A stretch of 64,000 nt of DNA from DASSNU01 sp035701265 (GTDB lineage: Bacteria > Gemmatimonadota > Gemmatimonadetes > Gemmatimonadales > Gemmatimonadaceae), in assembly GCA_035701265.1 (NCBI GenBank), contig DASSNU010000001.1:115751-179750 (forward strand). Reading direction: 5' to 3'. Under the pieces are notes generated by a model. The model was not told the DNA's origin. It searched no databases and saw only the letters and a program-made list of their open reading frames with translations. Position numbers and translations under genes: made by a program. Within the stretch, counting starts at the first letter, position 1; each line of letters opens with the position of its first letter. Shown here in pieces: positions 7,722-16,662 of the stretch.

Positions 7722-9794
7722 TCACCCCACGCGAAAGAGCGTGAGCGCGCGGTCGTAGCGCTGGTTGAGCATGCGGCGGAGCCCGGCATGCTCGGCACGC
7801 TCGAGCGCCGGGTCGGCGTCCAGCAACGCGGCCGCCTCGCGCCGCGCGATCTCGTTCAGCGCCTCGTCGCGCAGCGGATCGGCCACGCGGAAGGTGGGCA
7901 CGCCGCTCTGGCGCTCGCCGAACAGGTCGCCCATGCCGCGCTGCGCCAGATCGGCGCGCGCGATCTCGAAGCCGTCGTCGCTCTCCACGAACGGCTGCAG
8001 CCGTTGCGCCACGTCCGGGCTCACGTCGCCGAGGAGGATGCAGAACGACTCCGCCGCGCCGCGCCCCACGCGGCCGCGCAACTGGTGGAGCTGGGACAAC
8101 CCGAATCGCTCCGGATGCTCGATGAGCATCACCGTGGCATTGGGGACGTCGATGCCGACCTCGATGACGGTGGTCGCGACCAGCACGTCGATGCCCCCGG
8201 CGTGAAAGCGGCGCATGAGCGCGTCGCGCTCGTCCGCCGGAAGACGGCCGTGCAGCAGCGCCACGCGGTGTGTGGCGAACGGCCCTGCGCGGAGCGTCTC
8301 GTACATCGTGGTGGCCGCGCGCAGGTCCGTCCGCTCGGACTCGTCGATGACCGGATACACCACGTACGTCTGTCGTCCCTGTCCCACCTGGCGGCGCACG
8401 AACTCCAGCACGCGCTCGCGCGCGGATTCCGGACGGAGCGCGGTGCGCACGGGCACGCGCCCCGCGGGACGCTCGTCCAGCACGCTCACGTCCAGGTCGC
8501 CGTACATCGTGAGCGCCAGCGACCGCGGAATGGGCGTCGCGCTCATGAGCAGCACATCGGGACGTTCTCCCTTGGCGCCCAACGCCGCCCGCTGCTCCAC
8601 GCCGAATCGGTGCTGTTCGTCGATGATCGCGAGCCCCAGTCGGCCGAACCGCGCGTCGCCCTGTACCAGCGCGTGCGTGCCGACCACCAGGCATGGCGTC
8701 TCGCTCGCCATGCGCTCCGCCGCGGCGCGGCGCTCGCGCGCGCCGAGCGAGCCGGTCACGAGGAGCGGCTCGAGCGCCAGCGGCTGCAACAACGCACCGA
8801 TCGTGCGCGCATGCTGCTCGGCCAGGAGCTCCGTGGGCACCATGAGCGCCGCTTGAAAGTCGTTCTCGAGCGCGAGCAGCGCGGCGAAGAGGGCGACGAT
8901 CGTCTTCCCGCTTCCCACGTCGCCCTGCAGCAGCCGGTGCATGCGCCGGTCGCTGCACATGTCGGCCACGATCTCGCGAACGGCGCGCGTCTGCGCACCG
9001 GTGAGCGCGAACGGCAGCGAGGTCTTGAGCGACGAGGTGAGCGCGCGATGGTTCGTGAAGCGGATGCCGGAGCGCGGCTGCCGCGCCAACTCGCGCGCGC
9101 GCCGATGCAGCACGTGCACCGCCAGCAGCTCCTCGAAAGCCAGCCGCGCGCGTCCGCGTGCGGCGTCGGCCATGGTGGCCGGGCGATGCACGGCGCGCAG
9201 CGCGTCGGGGAGCGCGGGCACCGCCGCGGCGGCGAGCAGGCGGGCGGGAAGATACTCGCGCACGAGCGCGAGCAGGGGGTCGAGGTTCTCCTCCACCAGG
9301 GCGCGGATCTGTTTCACCGACAGCCCTTCGGTGGCGGGGTAGACGGCCAGCACCCGCCCTTCCGCGGGTGCGGACTCGTCGCGGCCGAGATTCACCCACT
9401 CGCGCGGCTGTAACTGTCGCCCGTGGAAGAAGCGCACCGTCCCGCTGAGCAGCAGCACGTCGTCGCGCCCGATGACGCGCTCCAGGAACGGCTGCCCCGG
9501 CCACGCCACCTCGATCATCCCGGTGTCGTCACGCACCACCGCCTGGAAGACGCGGAGCCCGCGGCGGGTGGGGATGATCCCCTTGGAGATCACCGTGCCG
9601 ATCACCGTGGCGTCCATCCCCGGCTCGAGCGAGGCGATGGGCGCGATGGTGCTCGCGTCCTCGTAGCGATGCGGGAGATGGTACAGCAGATCGCCTGCCG
9701 TGATGACGTGGAGACGACGGAGCGCCTCGGCGCGGCGCGGCCCCACGCCCTTGAGGTACGTGATCGGCGTGTCGAGTGCGAGACGCGGCGTCAC
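7722..9794 (-). CDS. recG: ATP-dependent DNA helicase RecG
   Basis: Superfamily 2 helicase of 690 residues that regresses stalled forks and branch-migrates Holliday junctions. The wedge domain begins with a helix-hairpin-helix-like segment (residues about 11-45, LKGVGPRRAEALRRLHV) and an OB fold. Walker A is GDVGSGKT (291-298) and the DEAH-type box reads DEQH. Later helicase motifs are present, including MSATPIPRSLALT and the QLRGRVGRG stretch. I use the GTG at 9794: the open frame extends much further upstream only because it runs through ftsY out of frame. It starts 11 bases after the ftsY stop and ends the long minus-strand run. Confidence 0.95.
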   Translation of the reverse strand: MTPRLALDTPITYLKGVGPRRAEALRRLHVITAGDLLYHLPHRYEDASTIAPIASLEPGMDATVIGTVISKGIIPTRRGLRVFQAVVRDDTGMIEVAWPGQPFLERVIGRDDVLLLSGTVRFFHGRQLQPREWVNLGRDESAPAEGRVLAVYPATEGLSVKQIRALVEENLDPLLALVREYLPARLLAAAAVPALPDALRAVHRPATMADAARGRARLAFEELLAVHVLHRRARELARQPRSGIRFTNHRALTSSLKTSLPFALTGAQTRAVREIVADMCSDRRMHRLLQGDVGSGKTIVALFAALLALENDFQAALMVPTELLAEQHARTIGALLQPLALEPLLVTGSLGARERRAAAERMASETPCLVVGTHALVQGDARFGRLGLAIIDEQHRFGVEQRAALGAKGERPDVLLMSATPIPRSLALTMYGDLDVSVLDERPAGRVPVRTALRPESARERVLEFVRRQVGQGRQTYVVYPVIDESERTDLRAATTMYETLRAGPFATHRVALLHGRLPADERDALMRRFHAGGIDVLVATTVIEVGIDVPNATVMLIEHPERFGLSQLHQLRGRVGRGAAESFCILLGDVSPDVAQRLQPFVESDDGFEIARADLAQRGMGDLFGERQSGVPTFRVADPLRDEALNEIARREAAALLDADPALERAEHAGLRRMLNQRYDRALTLFRVG

Positions 9795-9805
9795 GTCGGC
9801 ACGAC

Positions 9806-10741
9806 TCAGTCTTCGGCCACCAGCTCGCGCGCGTAGTCGGCCGGATCGAACGGCAACAGGTCGTCCGCCTGCTCCCCCACGCCCACGAACTTGATGGGGA
9901 CGTCGATCGCCTCGTGCACGGCCAGCACGATCCCCCCGCGCGCCGTTCCATCCACCTTGGTCACCACCACGCCGCTCACCGGCACCGCCTCCGCGAACGA
10001 GCGCGCCTGTGCGACCGCGTTCTGTCCGATCGTGCCGTCGAGCACGAGAAGCGTCTCGTGCGGCGCATCGGGGATGCGCTTGGCGATCACGCGCGCCACC
10101 TTCTGCAACTCCGTCATGAGCCCGCTCTGCGTGTGCAGGCGGCCGGCAGTGTCCACCAGCACCACATCGCACCCGCGTGCCATCGCGGCGTCCATTGCAT
10201 CGAACGCCACCGCGGCGGGGTCGCCCCCCGCCTTGCCGCCCACGAACTCGGCGCCCGTACGCTCCGCCCAGAGTCGGAGCTGGTCGATGGCGCCGGCGCG
10301 ATACGTGTCCCCCGCGGCGAGCAGCACGCGCCGTCCTTCGCGGCGGTAGCGCGCGGACATCTTGCCGATGAACGTCGTCTTCCCCGCCCCGTTCACTCCG
10401 ACGATGAGCACGATGGTGGGCCCGGCGGACGCGACGGCCATGGAGGGATCGCTGCGCCCGGCGCGAAGCGCGCTCTCCACCCCTTCGCGGAGCGCGTCCA
10501 TGAACTCGTCGTGCGTGCGGACCTTGCCGCGCTGTGCCTGCTGCTCCACGGCGGCCACCAGCTTGAGCGTCACGCTCACGCCGAAGTCGGCCTCGAGGAG
10601 AATCTCCTCCAGCCGCTCCAGCGAGCCGGCGCTCACGCCGCCGCGCCCGATGACGGCGACGTCCATCAGCGCGACGTCCTTGATGCGCTGCCAGAGCGAG
10701 CGGCGGGGGACGTCCCCCGCACGGCGGAGTATGCGAGCCAT
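9806..10741 (-). CDS. ftsY: Signal recognition particle receptor FtsY
   Basis: SRP-family GTPase of 311 residues that docks the SRP-ribosome complex at the membrane for co-translational insertion. The helical N domain (about 15-95) precedes the G domain with P-loop GVNGAGKTT (115-123), VDTAGRLHTQ (G3) and TKVDGTARGG (G4). There is almost no acidic A domain, as in many free-living bacteria with short FtsY. I chose the ATG at 10741 because it gives the normal length and avoids overlapping the preceding gene. A start 69 bases upstream is also open. Confidence 0.94.
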   Translation of the reverse strand: MARILRRAGDVPRRSLWQRIKDVALMDVAVIGRGGVSAGSLERLEEILLEADFGVSVTLKLVAAVEQQAQRGKVRTHDEFMDALREGVESALRAGRSDPSMAVASAGPTIVLIVGVNGAGKTTFIGKMSARYRREGRRVLLAAGDTYRAGAIDQLRLWAERTGAEFVGGKAGGDPAAVAFDAMDAAMARGCDVVLVDTAGRLHTQSGLMTELQKVARVIAKRIPDAPHETLLVLDGTIGQNAVAQARSFAEAVPVSGVVVTKVDGTARGGIVLAVHEAIDVPIKFVGVGEQADDLLPFDPADYARELVAED

Positions 10742-10776
10742 CGGTGTAATCGTTGAAGTCAGCGTTCGCGCGCCGG

Positions 10777-12591
10777 TCAGCGCAGCCCGCTTCGCCGGCG
10801 GAGCAGCCACTCGGCGCAGAGCGAGAGCAGGAGCAACAGGTACGCCCAGCCGGCATCGCGCAACGGAGGCGCCGCGCCGGCGGGGGGCGCGCCTCCCACG
10901 CTCCCCGCGCGCATCGTCGGCGCGCCCGGCAGGAGCTCGCGCGAGGAATTCACCACGAGAAGCGCACTCCCGCGCGGCACGCGCACGTCGTAGACGCCGC
11001 GCGCGAGCGGCGCGCTCTCGGCCACCATGCCGCTCCGGCCGAAGTGGAGCACCACCGAATCCTCTCGCGCACCGGCGCTTCCGCGCGGGCGCAGGAAGAT
11101 CGTCACGGCGGAGTCACCCGCCGCCGCTCCTCCGCCACGCCGCCAGCGGACCGGCTCCCCCGCGCGGAGCACCCCTTCGGAGGGGAACGCTGCGCGCGGA
11201 TCGGCACGCTCGGCCGCGAGCCAGTCAAATATACTACCCCACAGCGCCGCGTACGCGTCGGCGCCCGCGCCACCGCGAAAGTGCCATCGCCACAATCCCG
11301 AAGCCGCCACCACCACGCGCCGGCGCGGCGCCTCGCTCCCGGTGATCGCCGTGCGCCGGTCGAAGCGGCGGCCGCGCGCGGTCACCAGCCCCTCCCAATC
11401 GCCCGGCGGCACCGTTGCGGCAACATCGAGCGGTGGAAGACTGTCCCACGGCGTGCCGCCGAGCGCGGAGGCGAGCGGTGAGGCAGGCGCGGCAACCGGA
11501 TACCATTCGCCATCGGACGACGACGGCGGTGCGAGCAGGACCAGCGCGCCCGTGGTGGCCGACATGGGCGCGCCGAAGATGGCCGTGTCGCCGTGAAGGA
11601 GGGCGATGGGTGCGTCGTGCAGTGCGCGGCGCACGTCCCCTTCCGCAACCGCGGCCAGGGAGCCGCCCTCGCGCCACACGCCCGGCGCCACGCGGAAGTA
11701 CGCGCGCGTGGGGAGCGAGACCGCGCCGCGCAGCACCGGGAGCACGTAGCGGACGTCCAGATCGGGGGATGACGAGACGACCACCGCTCCGACCGCGCGC
11801 CCCACGTCGATCGCGACACCGAGCGTGTCGTTCCGCGGCTCCGCGTCACCGGGAACGGTGATCATCGTCGCCAGCTCGTGGCTGCCGGCGGCGGTCCCGA
11901 CGGGCACGCGGAGCGCGAGCACGCGATCCTCGCCGGCACGCATCGCATCCACCGTCTGCGAGAGGAGCGTGCTGCCATCTTCGCGCACCACGAGCGTGCC
12001 GGCGGGCGCGGTGCTATCGCCGGTGCGAAGCAGGACACGGATCTCCACCGTGTCCCCGGCCACCGCCGAACGTGGCGCCTCGAGCGAGACGATCCCCACG
12101 TCCACCATCGTTGGCGGCCGCGTCACCTCGACCCGCGAGCCAGCCGGGAGGGCGCTCACTGCCGTCGGCTCGTCCACCTCGCCATCGGTCACCAGCAGCA
12201 CCGGACGCCCGGAGCCCAGGGCGCGCTCCACGACCGGCTCGATGTGCGTGGCGTTGTCGGCGGGGAGCTCCGGGGGAGCGCCGCGGCGGACGCTGTCGCC
12301 GAAGAGGAGGAGCGAGTCGTGCGCCGCGCGGCGCGCCATGTCGCGGGCGCGTGTCCACGCCGTGCGGTTCCCACCACGCAGCCAGCTCTGCGAGACGTCG
12401 AGCGCAACGAGCGGACTCGGGCTCCGGCTGAGCCCCGCTGGCGCGTTGAGCAGGAGTGCGACGAGGAGCGTGAGTGAGAGCGCGCGCAGGAGGGCGAGCG
12501 GCACGCGCGCGGCCAGCGCGGCGGCGTCGGCGCGCAGATAGCTCCAGGCCGCCAGAGCGATCCCGGCGGCGAGGGCGATGATCCAGGTCAT
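10777..12591 (-). CDS. Membrane-anchored protein with degenerate von Willebrand A-like domain
   Basis: 604 residues. Two hydrophobic helices at the N-terminus (about 2-20 and 31-51) and one at the C-terminus (about 582-598) bracket a large exported part. Just after TM2 the motif LVALDVSQSW has the DxSxS arrangement of a vWA metal-ion (MIDAS) site, followed by a short domain with VLLVTDGEVD. The middle region (about 150-250) reads as immunoglobulin-like, with an EIRVLL to VVREDG beta pattern. This is the layout of BatA-like or glutamine-amidotransferase-like membrane proteins found in several Gram-negative phyla. Function is unknown. It lies between the division-cluster peptidase and ftsY. Confidence 0.65.
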   Translation of the reverse strand: MTWIIALAAGIALAAWSYLRADAAALAARVPLALLRALSLTLLVALLLNAPAGLSRSPSPLVALDVSQSWLRGGNRTAWTRARDMARRAAHDSLLLFGDSVRRGAPPELPADNATHIEPVVERALGSGRPVLLVTDGEVDEPTAVSALPAGSRVEVTRPPTMVDVGIVSLEAPRSAVAGDTVEIRVLLRTGDSTAPAGTLVVREDGSTLLSQTVDAMRAGEDRVLALRVPVGTAAGSHELATMITVPGDAEPRNDTLGVAIDVGRAVGAVVVSSSPDLDVRYVLPVLRGAVSLPTRAYFRVAPGVWREGGSLAAVAEGDVRRALHDAPIALLHGDTAIFGAPMSATTGALVLLAPPSSSDGEWYPVAAPASPLASALGGTPWDSLPPLDVAATVPPGDWEGLVTARGRRFDRRTAITGSEAPRRRVVVAASGLWRWHFRGGAGADAYAALWGSIFDWLAAERADPRAAFPSEGVLRAGEPVRWRRGGGAAAGDSAVTIFLRPRGSAGAREDSVVLHFGRSGMVAESAPLARGVYDVRVPRGSALLVVNSSRELLPGAPTMRAGSVGGAPPAGAAPPLRDAGWAYLLLLLSLCAEWLLRRRSGLR

Positions 12592-12649
12592 GGTGCGCGA
12601 AAGCTAACGCCCGCGCCCGGAGGCGCACGCTGCGACCCGCGCCTGCCGG

Positions 12650-13915
12650 CTACCGCGACGCTACCACGCGCAGGCTGTCGGGGTTGTCGAGCTGGGCCAC
12701 GAGCAGCGCGCGCGCGCTGTCGAAGGCCGCGCGCGAGCCAGCGGCGATGGGGGTACCGGCGCGATCGCGGAGCGCCTGCCGCGGGTCGCGCTGCGTGCCA
12801 TGGACCAGGATCTCGAAGTGGAGATGCGGTCCGGTGGCCAACCCGGTCTGTCCCACGTAGGCCACCGTCTCGCCGATGCTCACGTGGCGCCCCGTGCGGA
12901 TGCCGTGCGCGAAGCCGCGCAGGTGGCCGTAGCGGCTCACGAAGCCGTTGGGGTGCCGGATTTCGAGCAGGTTGCCGTACCCGCCGCGGCGGCCGGCGTA
13001 GGTCACCGTACCGTCGCCGATGGCGCGGACCGGCGTGCCGGCGTTGGCCGCGTAGTCGATCCCCTTGTGGGCGCGCCACGTCCCCAGGATGGGGTGCTTG
13101 CGCGTTCCGAACACGCTCGAGATCCGCCGGAACTGGAGCGGCACGCGCAGGAACGCCGCGCGCAGGGAGCGTCCCTTCTGATCGTAGTAGCTCGCGCGGT
13201 CATCCTGCGTGAAGCGGTAGGCCTCCAGGTCCGTGCCGGACAACTGGAGCCGCGCGGCGAGGATGGGACCCACCTTCACGACGCCGCCCGGCCCCACCGA
13301 GCGCTCCACGAGCACGCGAAAGGCGTCGCCGTCCTGCAAGTCACGGCTCATGTCCACGCGATATTCGTAGACATCGGCCACGGACCAGGTGAGCTCCGCG
13401 CGCGCGGCCGGCGGTAGCCGGTCACCAACGCTGGCATCCACCGCGTCGTAGAGGTTGGAGTGGATCACTCCGCTCACGACGATCGTGTCCGTCGTCCACG
13501 GAAGCCGGACCTCGCGACTCGTCCACCCCGAATCGCCGCGCGTGAGGTGCAGCCGGCGGTCCACGGCCAATTGGAAGATCAGCTCGCTCGGGACGGAATC
13601 GCTGGCCGCGCTCCGGATGATGACCGGCATGCCCGCCGGCACGCGTCGCTCATCCAGCGACGGCGCGCTGCGAAGGGCCGCCACGATGTCCATGTTGGGC
13701 ACCCCGCCGCGCAGGAGCAGCGCCGAGAGCGTCTCGCCGCTCCGGAGCGTGTCCACGAACTGGCGCCAGGTGACGGCAGGGATGGCCGCGATCCGCGCGG
13801 CAGACTGCGCGAGCGGCTTGGGGGTGGAGAGCTTGGGAAGTCCGACGGCCAGGCAGGCAGCGGAAGCGGCCACCGCCACGAGCAACGTGACGGTGCTGGG
13901 GGCGGGTCGCTTCAA
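12650..13915 (-). CDS. M23-family murein endopeptidase (LytM domain)
   Basis: 421 residues with an N-terminal signal anchor (residues about 7-25). A LysM/OapA-like region (about 48-110) and an intermediate beta domain precede the C-terminal LytM metallopeptidase. The zinc ligands are visible in HKGID and HLHFE, with the GYGN and RYGHL stretches between them. The layout matches MepM/Csd3-type DD-endopeptidases that cut peptide cross-links in the periplasm. The start is a TTG whose last two bases are the first two of the ftsZ stop, so it is almost certainly coupled to ftsZ translation. That placement suggests a role in septal wall opening or daughter separation. Confidence 0.9.
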   Translation of the reverse strand: MKRPAPSTVTLLVAVAASAACLAVGLPKLSTPKPLAQSAARIAAIPAVTWRQFVDTLRSGETLSALLLRGGVPNMDIVAALRSAPSLDERRVPAGMPVIIRSAASDSVPSELIFQLAVDRRLHLTRGDSGWTSREVRLPWTTDTIVVSGVIHSNLYDAVDASVGDRLPPAARAELTWSVADVYEYRVDMSRDLQDGDAFRVLVERSVGPGGVVKVGPILAARLQLSGTDLEAYRFTQDDRASYYDQKGRSLRAAFLRVPLQFRRISSVFGTRKHPILGTWRAHKGIDYAANAGTPVRAIGDGTVTYAGRRGGYGNLLEIRHPNGFVSRYGHLRGFAHGIRTGRHVSIGETVAYVGQTGLATGPHLHFEILVHGTQRDPRQALRDRAGTPIAAGSRAAFDSARALLVAQLDNPDSLRVVASR

Positions 13916-15102
13916 TCCATCTGTCTCCGGATAAACGTCGGAATTTCCATGTCACTCAGGTCTTGCGAAGACTTCTCGACAGTAGTTTGACGCCGGAGCG
14001 TCTCAGGCGTTACAGCCGCGGGACGGACGGTGCCGGGTGCGACGCGTCCCGGCCGCTGCGCCGGGAAGGGGATGACCGGAGTCATGGCACCGGCGGCGGG
14101 AGCGCGCCCCGCCATCCCCGCCGTTGCCGCCGGGGTGGTCTCGCCGCGGTCGAAGCCGGTGGCGATCACCGTGACGCGCACCTCCCCCTGCATGGCGGGC
14201 TCGTGCACCGCGCCGAAGATGATCTCGGCGTCGTCCCCCACCGCATCGTGCACGATCTCGTTGATCTGGTGCACCTCGCCCAGGGTGAGATCCTGGCCGC
14301 CGGTGATGTTGACCAGGACGCCCGTGGCGCCGGAGATGGAGATGTTGTCGAGCAGCGGGCTCGAGATGGCCTGCTGCGCCGCCTCCATCGCGCGGCTGTC
14401 CCCCCGTCCGATGCCGGTGCCCATGAGCGCGCTGCCGCCGCTCTGCATCACGGTGCGCACGTCGGCGAAGTCCACGTTCACGAGGCCGGTGACGCTGATG
14501 AGGCTGGAAATCCCCTGCGTGGCGTGCAGGAGCACTTCGTCCGCCTTTTTCAGGGCGTCGCTGAACGGAATCCCCTTTCCGACCACCGCGAGCAGGCGTT
14601 CGTTGGGGACCACGATCATCGTGTCCACGCCCTTGCGCATCTCGGCGATGCCCATCTCCGCCTGGCGCATCCGCTTCCGCCCTTCGAAGAGGAAGGGCTT
14701 GGTGACGATGCCGACGCAGAGCGAGCCGGCTTCGCGCGCCATCTCGCACACGATCGGCGCCGCCCCCGTGCCGGTGCCGCCGCCCATACCGCAGGTGACG
14801 AAAATGAGGTCCGCACCCTGGAGCACGCGCGCGACCTCATCCCGGTTCTCCTCGATGGCCTGCCGGCCGATCTCCGGCCGGGCGCCCGCGCCCAGGCCGC
14901 GCGTGAGCTTCTTGCCGATCTGGATCTTGACGTCCGCCTTCGAGTTGAGCAGCGCTTGCGCGTCGGTGTTGACCGAGACGAACTCGACGCCCGTGAGCTG
15001 CTCCTCGATCATCCGGTTGACCGCGTTGCCCCCACCGCCGCCGATGCCCACCACCTTCATGCGTGCGTTCTGTGGGGCGCTCTCCTCGAACTCGAAGATC
15101 AT
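13912..15102 (-). CDS. ftsZ: Cell division protein FtsZ
   Basis: Tubulin-like GTPase of 396 residues that assembles the Z ring. GGGGGNAVNRM opens the GTP-binding domain, the tubulin signature GGGTGTG is at 107-113, and the T7 loop region NVDFADVR is intact. A Gly/Ala/Pro-rich linker (about 310-375) leads to the conserved C-terminal peptide EIPTFIRRQ, which in other species binds FtsA and ZipA-like partners. I start at the ATG at 15102, with GGGAG upstream, instead of the longer open frame, because residues before it are low-complexity and absent from the family. It has its own leader and predicted promoter after ftsA. Confidence 0.98.
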   Translation of the reverse strand: MIFEFEESAPQNARMKVVGIGGGGGNAVNRMIEEQLTGVEFVSVNTDAQALLNSKADVKIQIGKKLTRGLGAGARPEIGRQAIEENRDEVARVLQGADLIFVTCGMGGGTGTGAAPIVCEMAREAGSLCVGIVTKPFLFEGRKRMRQAEMGIAEMRKGVDTMIVVPNERLLAVVGKGIPFSDALKKADEVLLHATQGISSLISVTGLVNVDFADVRTVMQSGGSALMGTGIGRGDSRAMEAAQQAISSPLLDNISISGATGVLVNITGGQDLTLGEVHQINEIVHDAVGDDAEIIFGAVHEPAMQGEVRVTVIATGFDRGETTPAATAGMAGRAPAAGAMTPVIPFPAQRPGRVAPGTVRPAAVTPETLRRQTTVEKSSQDLSDMEIPTFIRRQMD

Positions 15103-15233
15103 TGGCTGGGCAACTCCCGCGTGGCAGTCGAGAGAATGGCGGATCGCGAAGGGAGGGACGAACGCCGCGGCGGGGCCGGGCTTCGACGGGCATGGCGCCC
15201 GCCGTGCGCGCGCCGCGGCGAGCGCACCGCGCC

Positions 15234-15263
15234 AATATAATGCGTTCCGGCCGATTGCACTAA
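15234..15263 (-). promoter_or_regulatory. Predicted promoter of ftsZ
   Basis: The AT-rich hexamer TATATT (15239-15234 on the minus strand) stands out in a GC-rich intergenic region of 297 bp. With 18-bp spacing the -35 would be TTAGTG (15263-15258), a poor match. The transcript would have a leader of roughly 125 bases before the ftsZ ATG. Confidence 0.5.
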
Positions 15264-15288
15264 TCCCCGCGCCGGCGCCATCTGACCG

Positions 15289-15297
15289 TGTGGACAA
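15289..15297 (-). promoter_or_regulatory. DnaA box (TTGTCCACA) upstream of the ftsZ promoter
   Basis: TTGTCCACA on the minus strand is the high-GC form of the DnaA 9-mer (one base from the E. coli TTATCCACA) and equals the preferred box of actinomycete DnaA proteins. It lies 26 bp upstream of the putative -35. I noticed no second exact copy in the window. The rest of the ftsA-ftsZ intergenic region (15298-15399) shows only GC-rich alternating sequence and a short ATGTG/CACAT inverted repeat. Confidence 0.5.
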
Positions 15298-15399
15298 GGC
15301 GACGCGCAACGCGCGATGCGCGCGCGCAATGTGTGTCGCACATCACCGTTCGCACGGCACCGCTGGCACGTGCCCTGCCTTACCGACGCGCGCGCTGGA

Positions 15400-16662
15400 T
15401 CAGAAGAAGTCCTGCAGCCAGCTCTTGACGCGTTGCGCGAGCCGGTCCATTCCCGGACCGCTCACCCCCAGTTTGCGGCCGCTCGATGCGCCGCCGACGC
15501 CGAGCGCCATGCGGTGCGCGCCGTAGAGCGCGAGCCCGGCCACGGTGGCGTAGCGCGGCGCTTCGACCACATCGCTCAATCCTCCCACGCGCTCCGCGGG
15601 AGAGCCGATGCGGACCCCGGTGCCGAACGCGTCGGACGCGAGCTCTGCCGCGCCCTCGATGGTGGCGGCGCCGCCGGTGAGCACCACGCCCGCGCTCAGC
15701 TTGCCGGCGTAACCGGCGCTCTCGATCTCGCGCTGCACGAGGCCGAAGATCTCGTCCATCCGCTGATGGATGATGTGGCTCAGCAGCTCGCGCGGGATGT
15801 GCCGCTCTCCCTGCGCCGCGGTGCTCGGAAGCTGCAGCATGTCCTGCGGGTCCACCATCGGCTCGTACGCGCAGCCGAAGCGCTCCTTGATCCGCTCCGC
15901 ATCGCCCTGCGTGACGCCGAGGCCGTGCACGATGTCGTTCGTGACGCTGTTGCCGCCGTAGTTGATGGTGCCGAGGTGGCGGATCTTCCCCTCGTGAAAG
16001 ATCGCGAGATCGGTGGTGCCGGCACCCATCTCGACGAGCGCGATGCCCAGCTCCTTCTCGTCCTCGGTGAGCACGCCAAGGGCGGCGGCCAGCGGCTCGA
16101 GCACCAGCTCGCGCGTGTGATAGCCGGCACGCTCCACCGACTTGCGCAGGTTCATGGCGGGCGAGGCGCCGATCGTCACCAGGTAGACTTCCGTCTCCAA
16201 GCGCATGCCGATCATGCCGACCGGATCGCGGATCCCGGCGCTGCGGTCCACCTTGTATTCCTGCGGGATGGCGTGGAGGAGCTCGCGGTCGGGCGGGATG
16301 GCGAGCGCGCGGGCCACCTCGTTGGCGCGCTCGACGTCGGCCGGCGTGATCTCATCGCCGTTGACGGCCACCACGCCGGTGCTCGTCATGGCGCGGACGT
16401 GCTCGCCGGCGATGCCCACGTACAGCCACTCCACCGCGGCGCCGGCCATCCGCTCAGCGTCCTCCACCGCGCGTCGAATGGAGCGCGTGGTCTCCTCGAT
16501 GTCGGACACCACGCCGCGGCGAATGCCTCCGGTGCGCGCCTGGCCAACGCCGAGCAACTTGATGGCCGGATGCTTGGGCAGCTCGCCCACGACCTCCGCG
16601 ATGACGGCGGTGGTTTTGGCGGAGCCGATGTCCAACCCGGCGACGATGCGATCGGGATTCAT
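15400..16662 (-). CDS. ftsA: Cell division protein FtsA
   Basis: Actin-family ATPase of 420 residues that tethers FtsZ to the membrane and activates septal wall synthesis. The phosphate-1 loop is GLDIGSAKTTAVI, phosphate-2 reads ALVEMGAGTTDLAIF, and the adenosine motif is VLTGGAATIEGA. The extreme C-terminus (RLAQRVKSWLQDFF) is the amphipathic membrane-targeting helix. It starts inside the ftsQ stop codon (ATGA) and is followed by the ftsZ control region. Confidence 0.97.
   Translation of the reverse strand: MNPDRIVAGLDIGSAKTTAVIAEVVGELPKHPAIKLLGVGQARTGGIRRGVVSDIEETTRSIRRAVEDAERMAGAAVEWLYVGIAGEHVRAMTSTGVVAVNGDEITPADVERANEVARALAIPPDRELLHAIPQEYKVDRSAGIRDPVGMIGMRLETEVYLVTIGASPAMNLRKSVERAGYHTRELVLEPLAAALGVLTEDEKELGIALVEMGAGTTDLAIFHEGKIRHLGTINYGGNSVTNDIVHGLGVTQGDAERIKERFGCAYEPMVDPQDMLQLPSTAAQGERHIPRELLSHIIHQRMDEIFGLVQREIESAGYAGKLSAGVVLTGGAATIEGAAELASDAFGTGVRIGSPAERVGGLSDVVEAPRYATVAGLALYGAHRMALGVGGASSGRKLGVSGPGMDRLAQRVKSWLQDFF

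Noticed and set aside
7722..10856. A single 1044-codon reading of the recG frame
   Set aside because: The first 350 codons are ftsY and its upstream gene read out of frame; RecG itself begins at the GTG at 9794.
11229..11236. AT-rich TATATT-like stretch in the vWA-like gene
   Set aside because: It lies inside conserved coding sequence with no gene start downstream.
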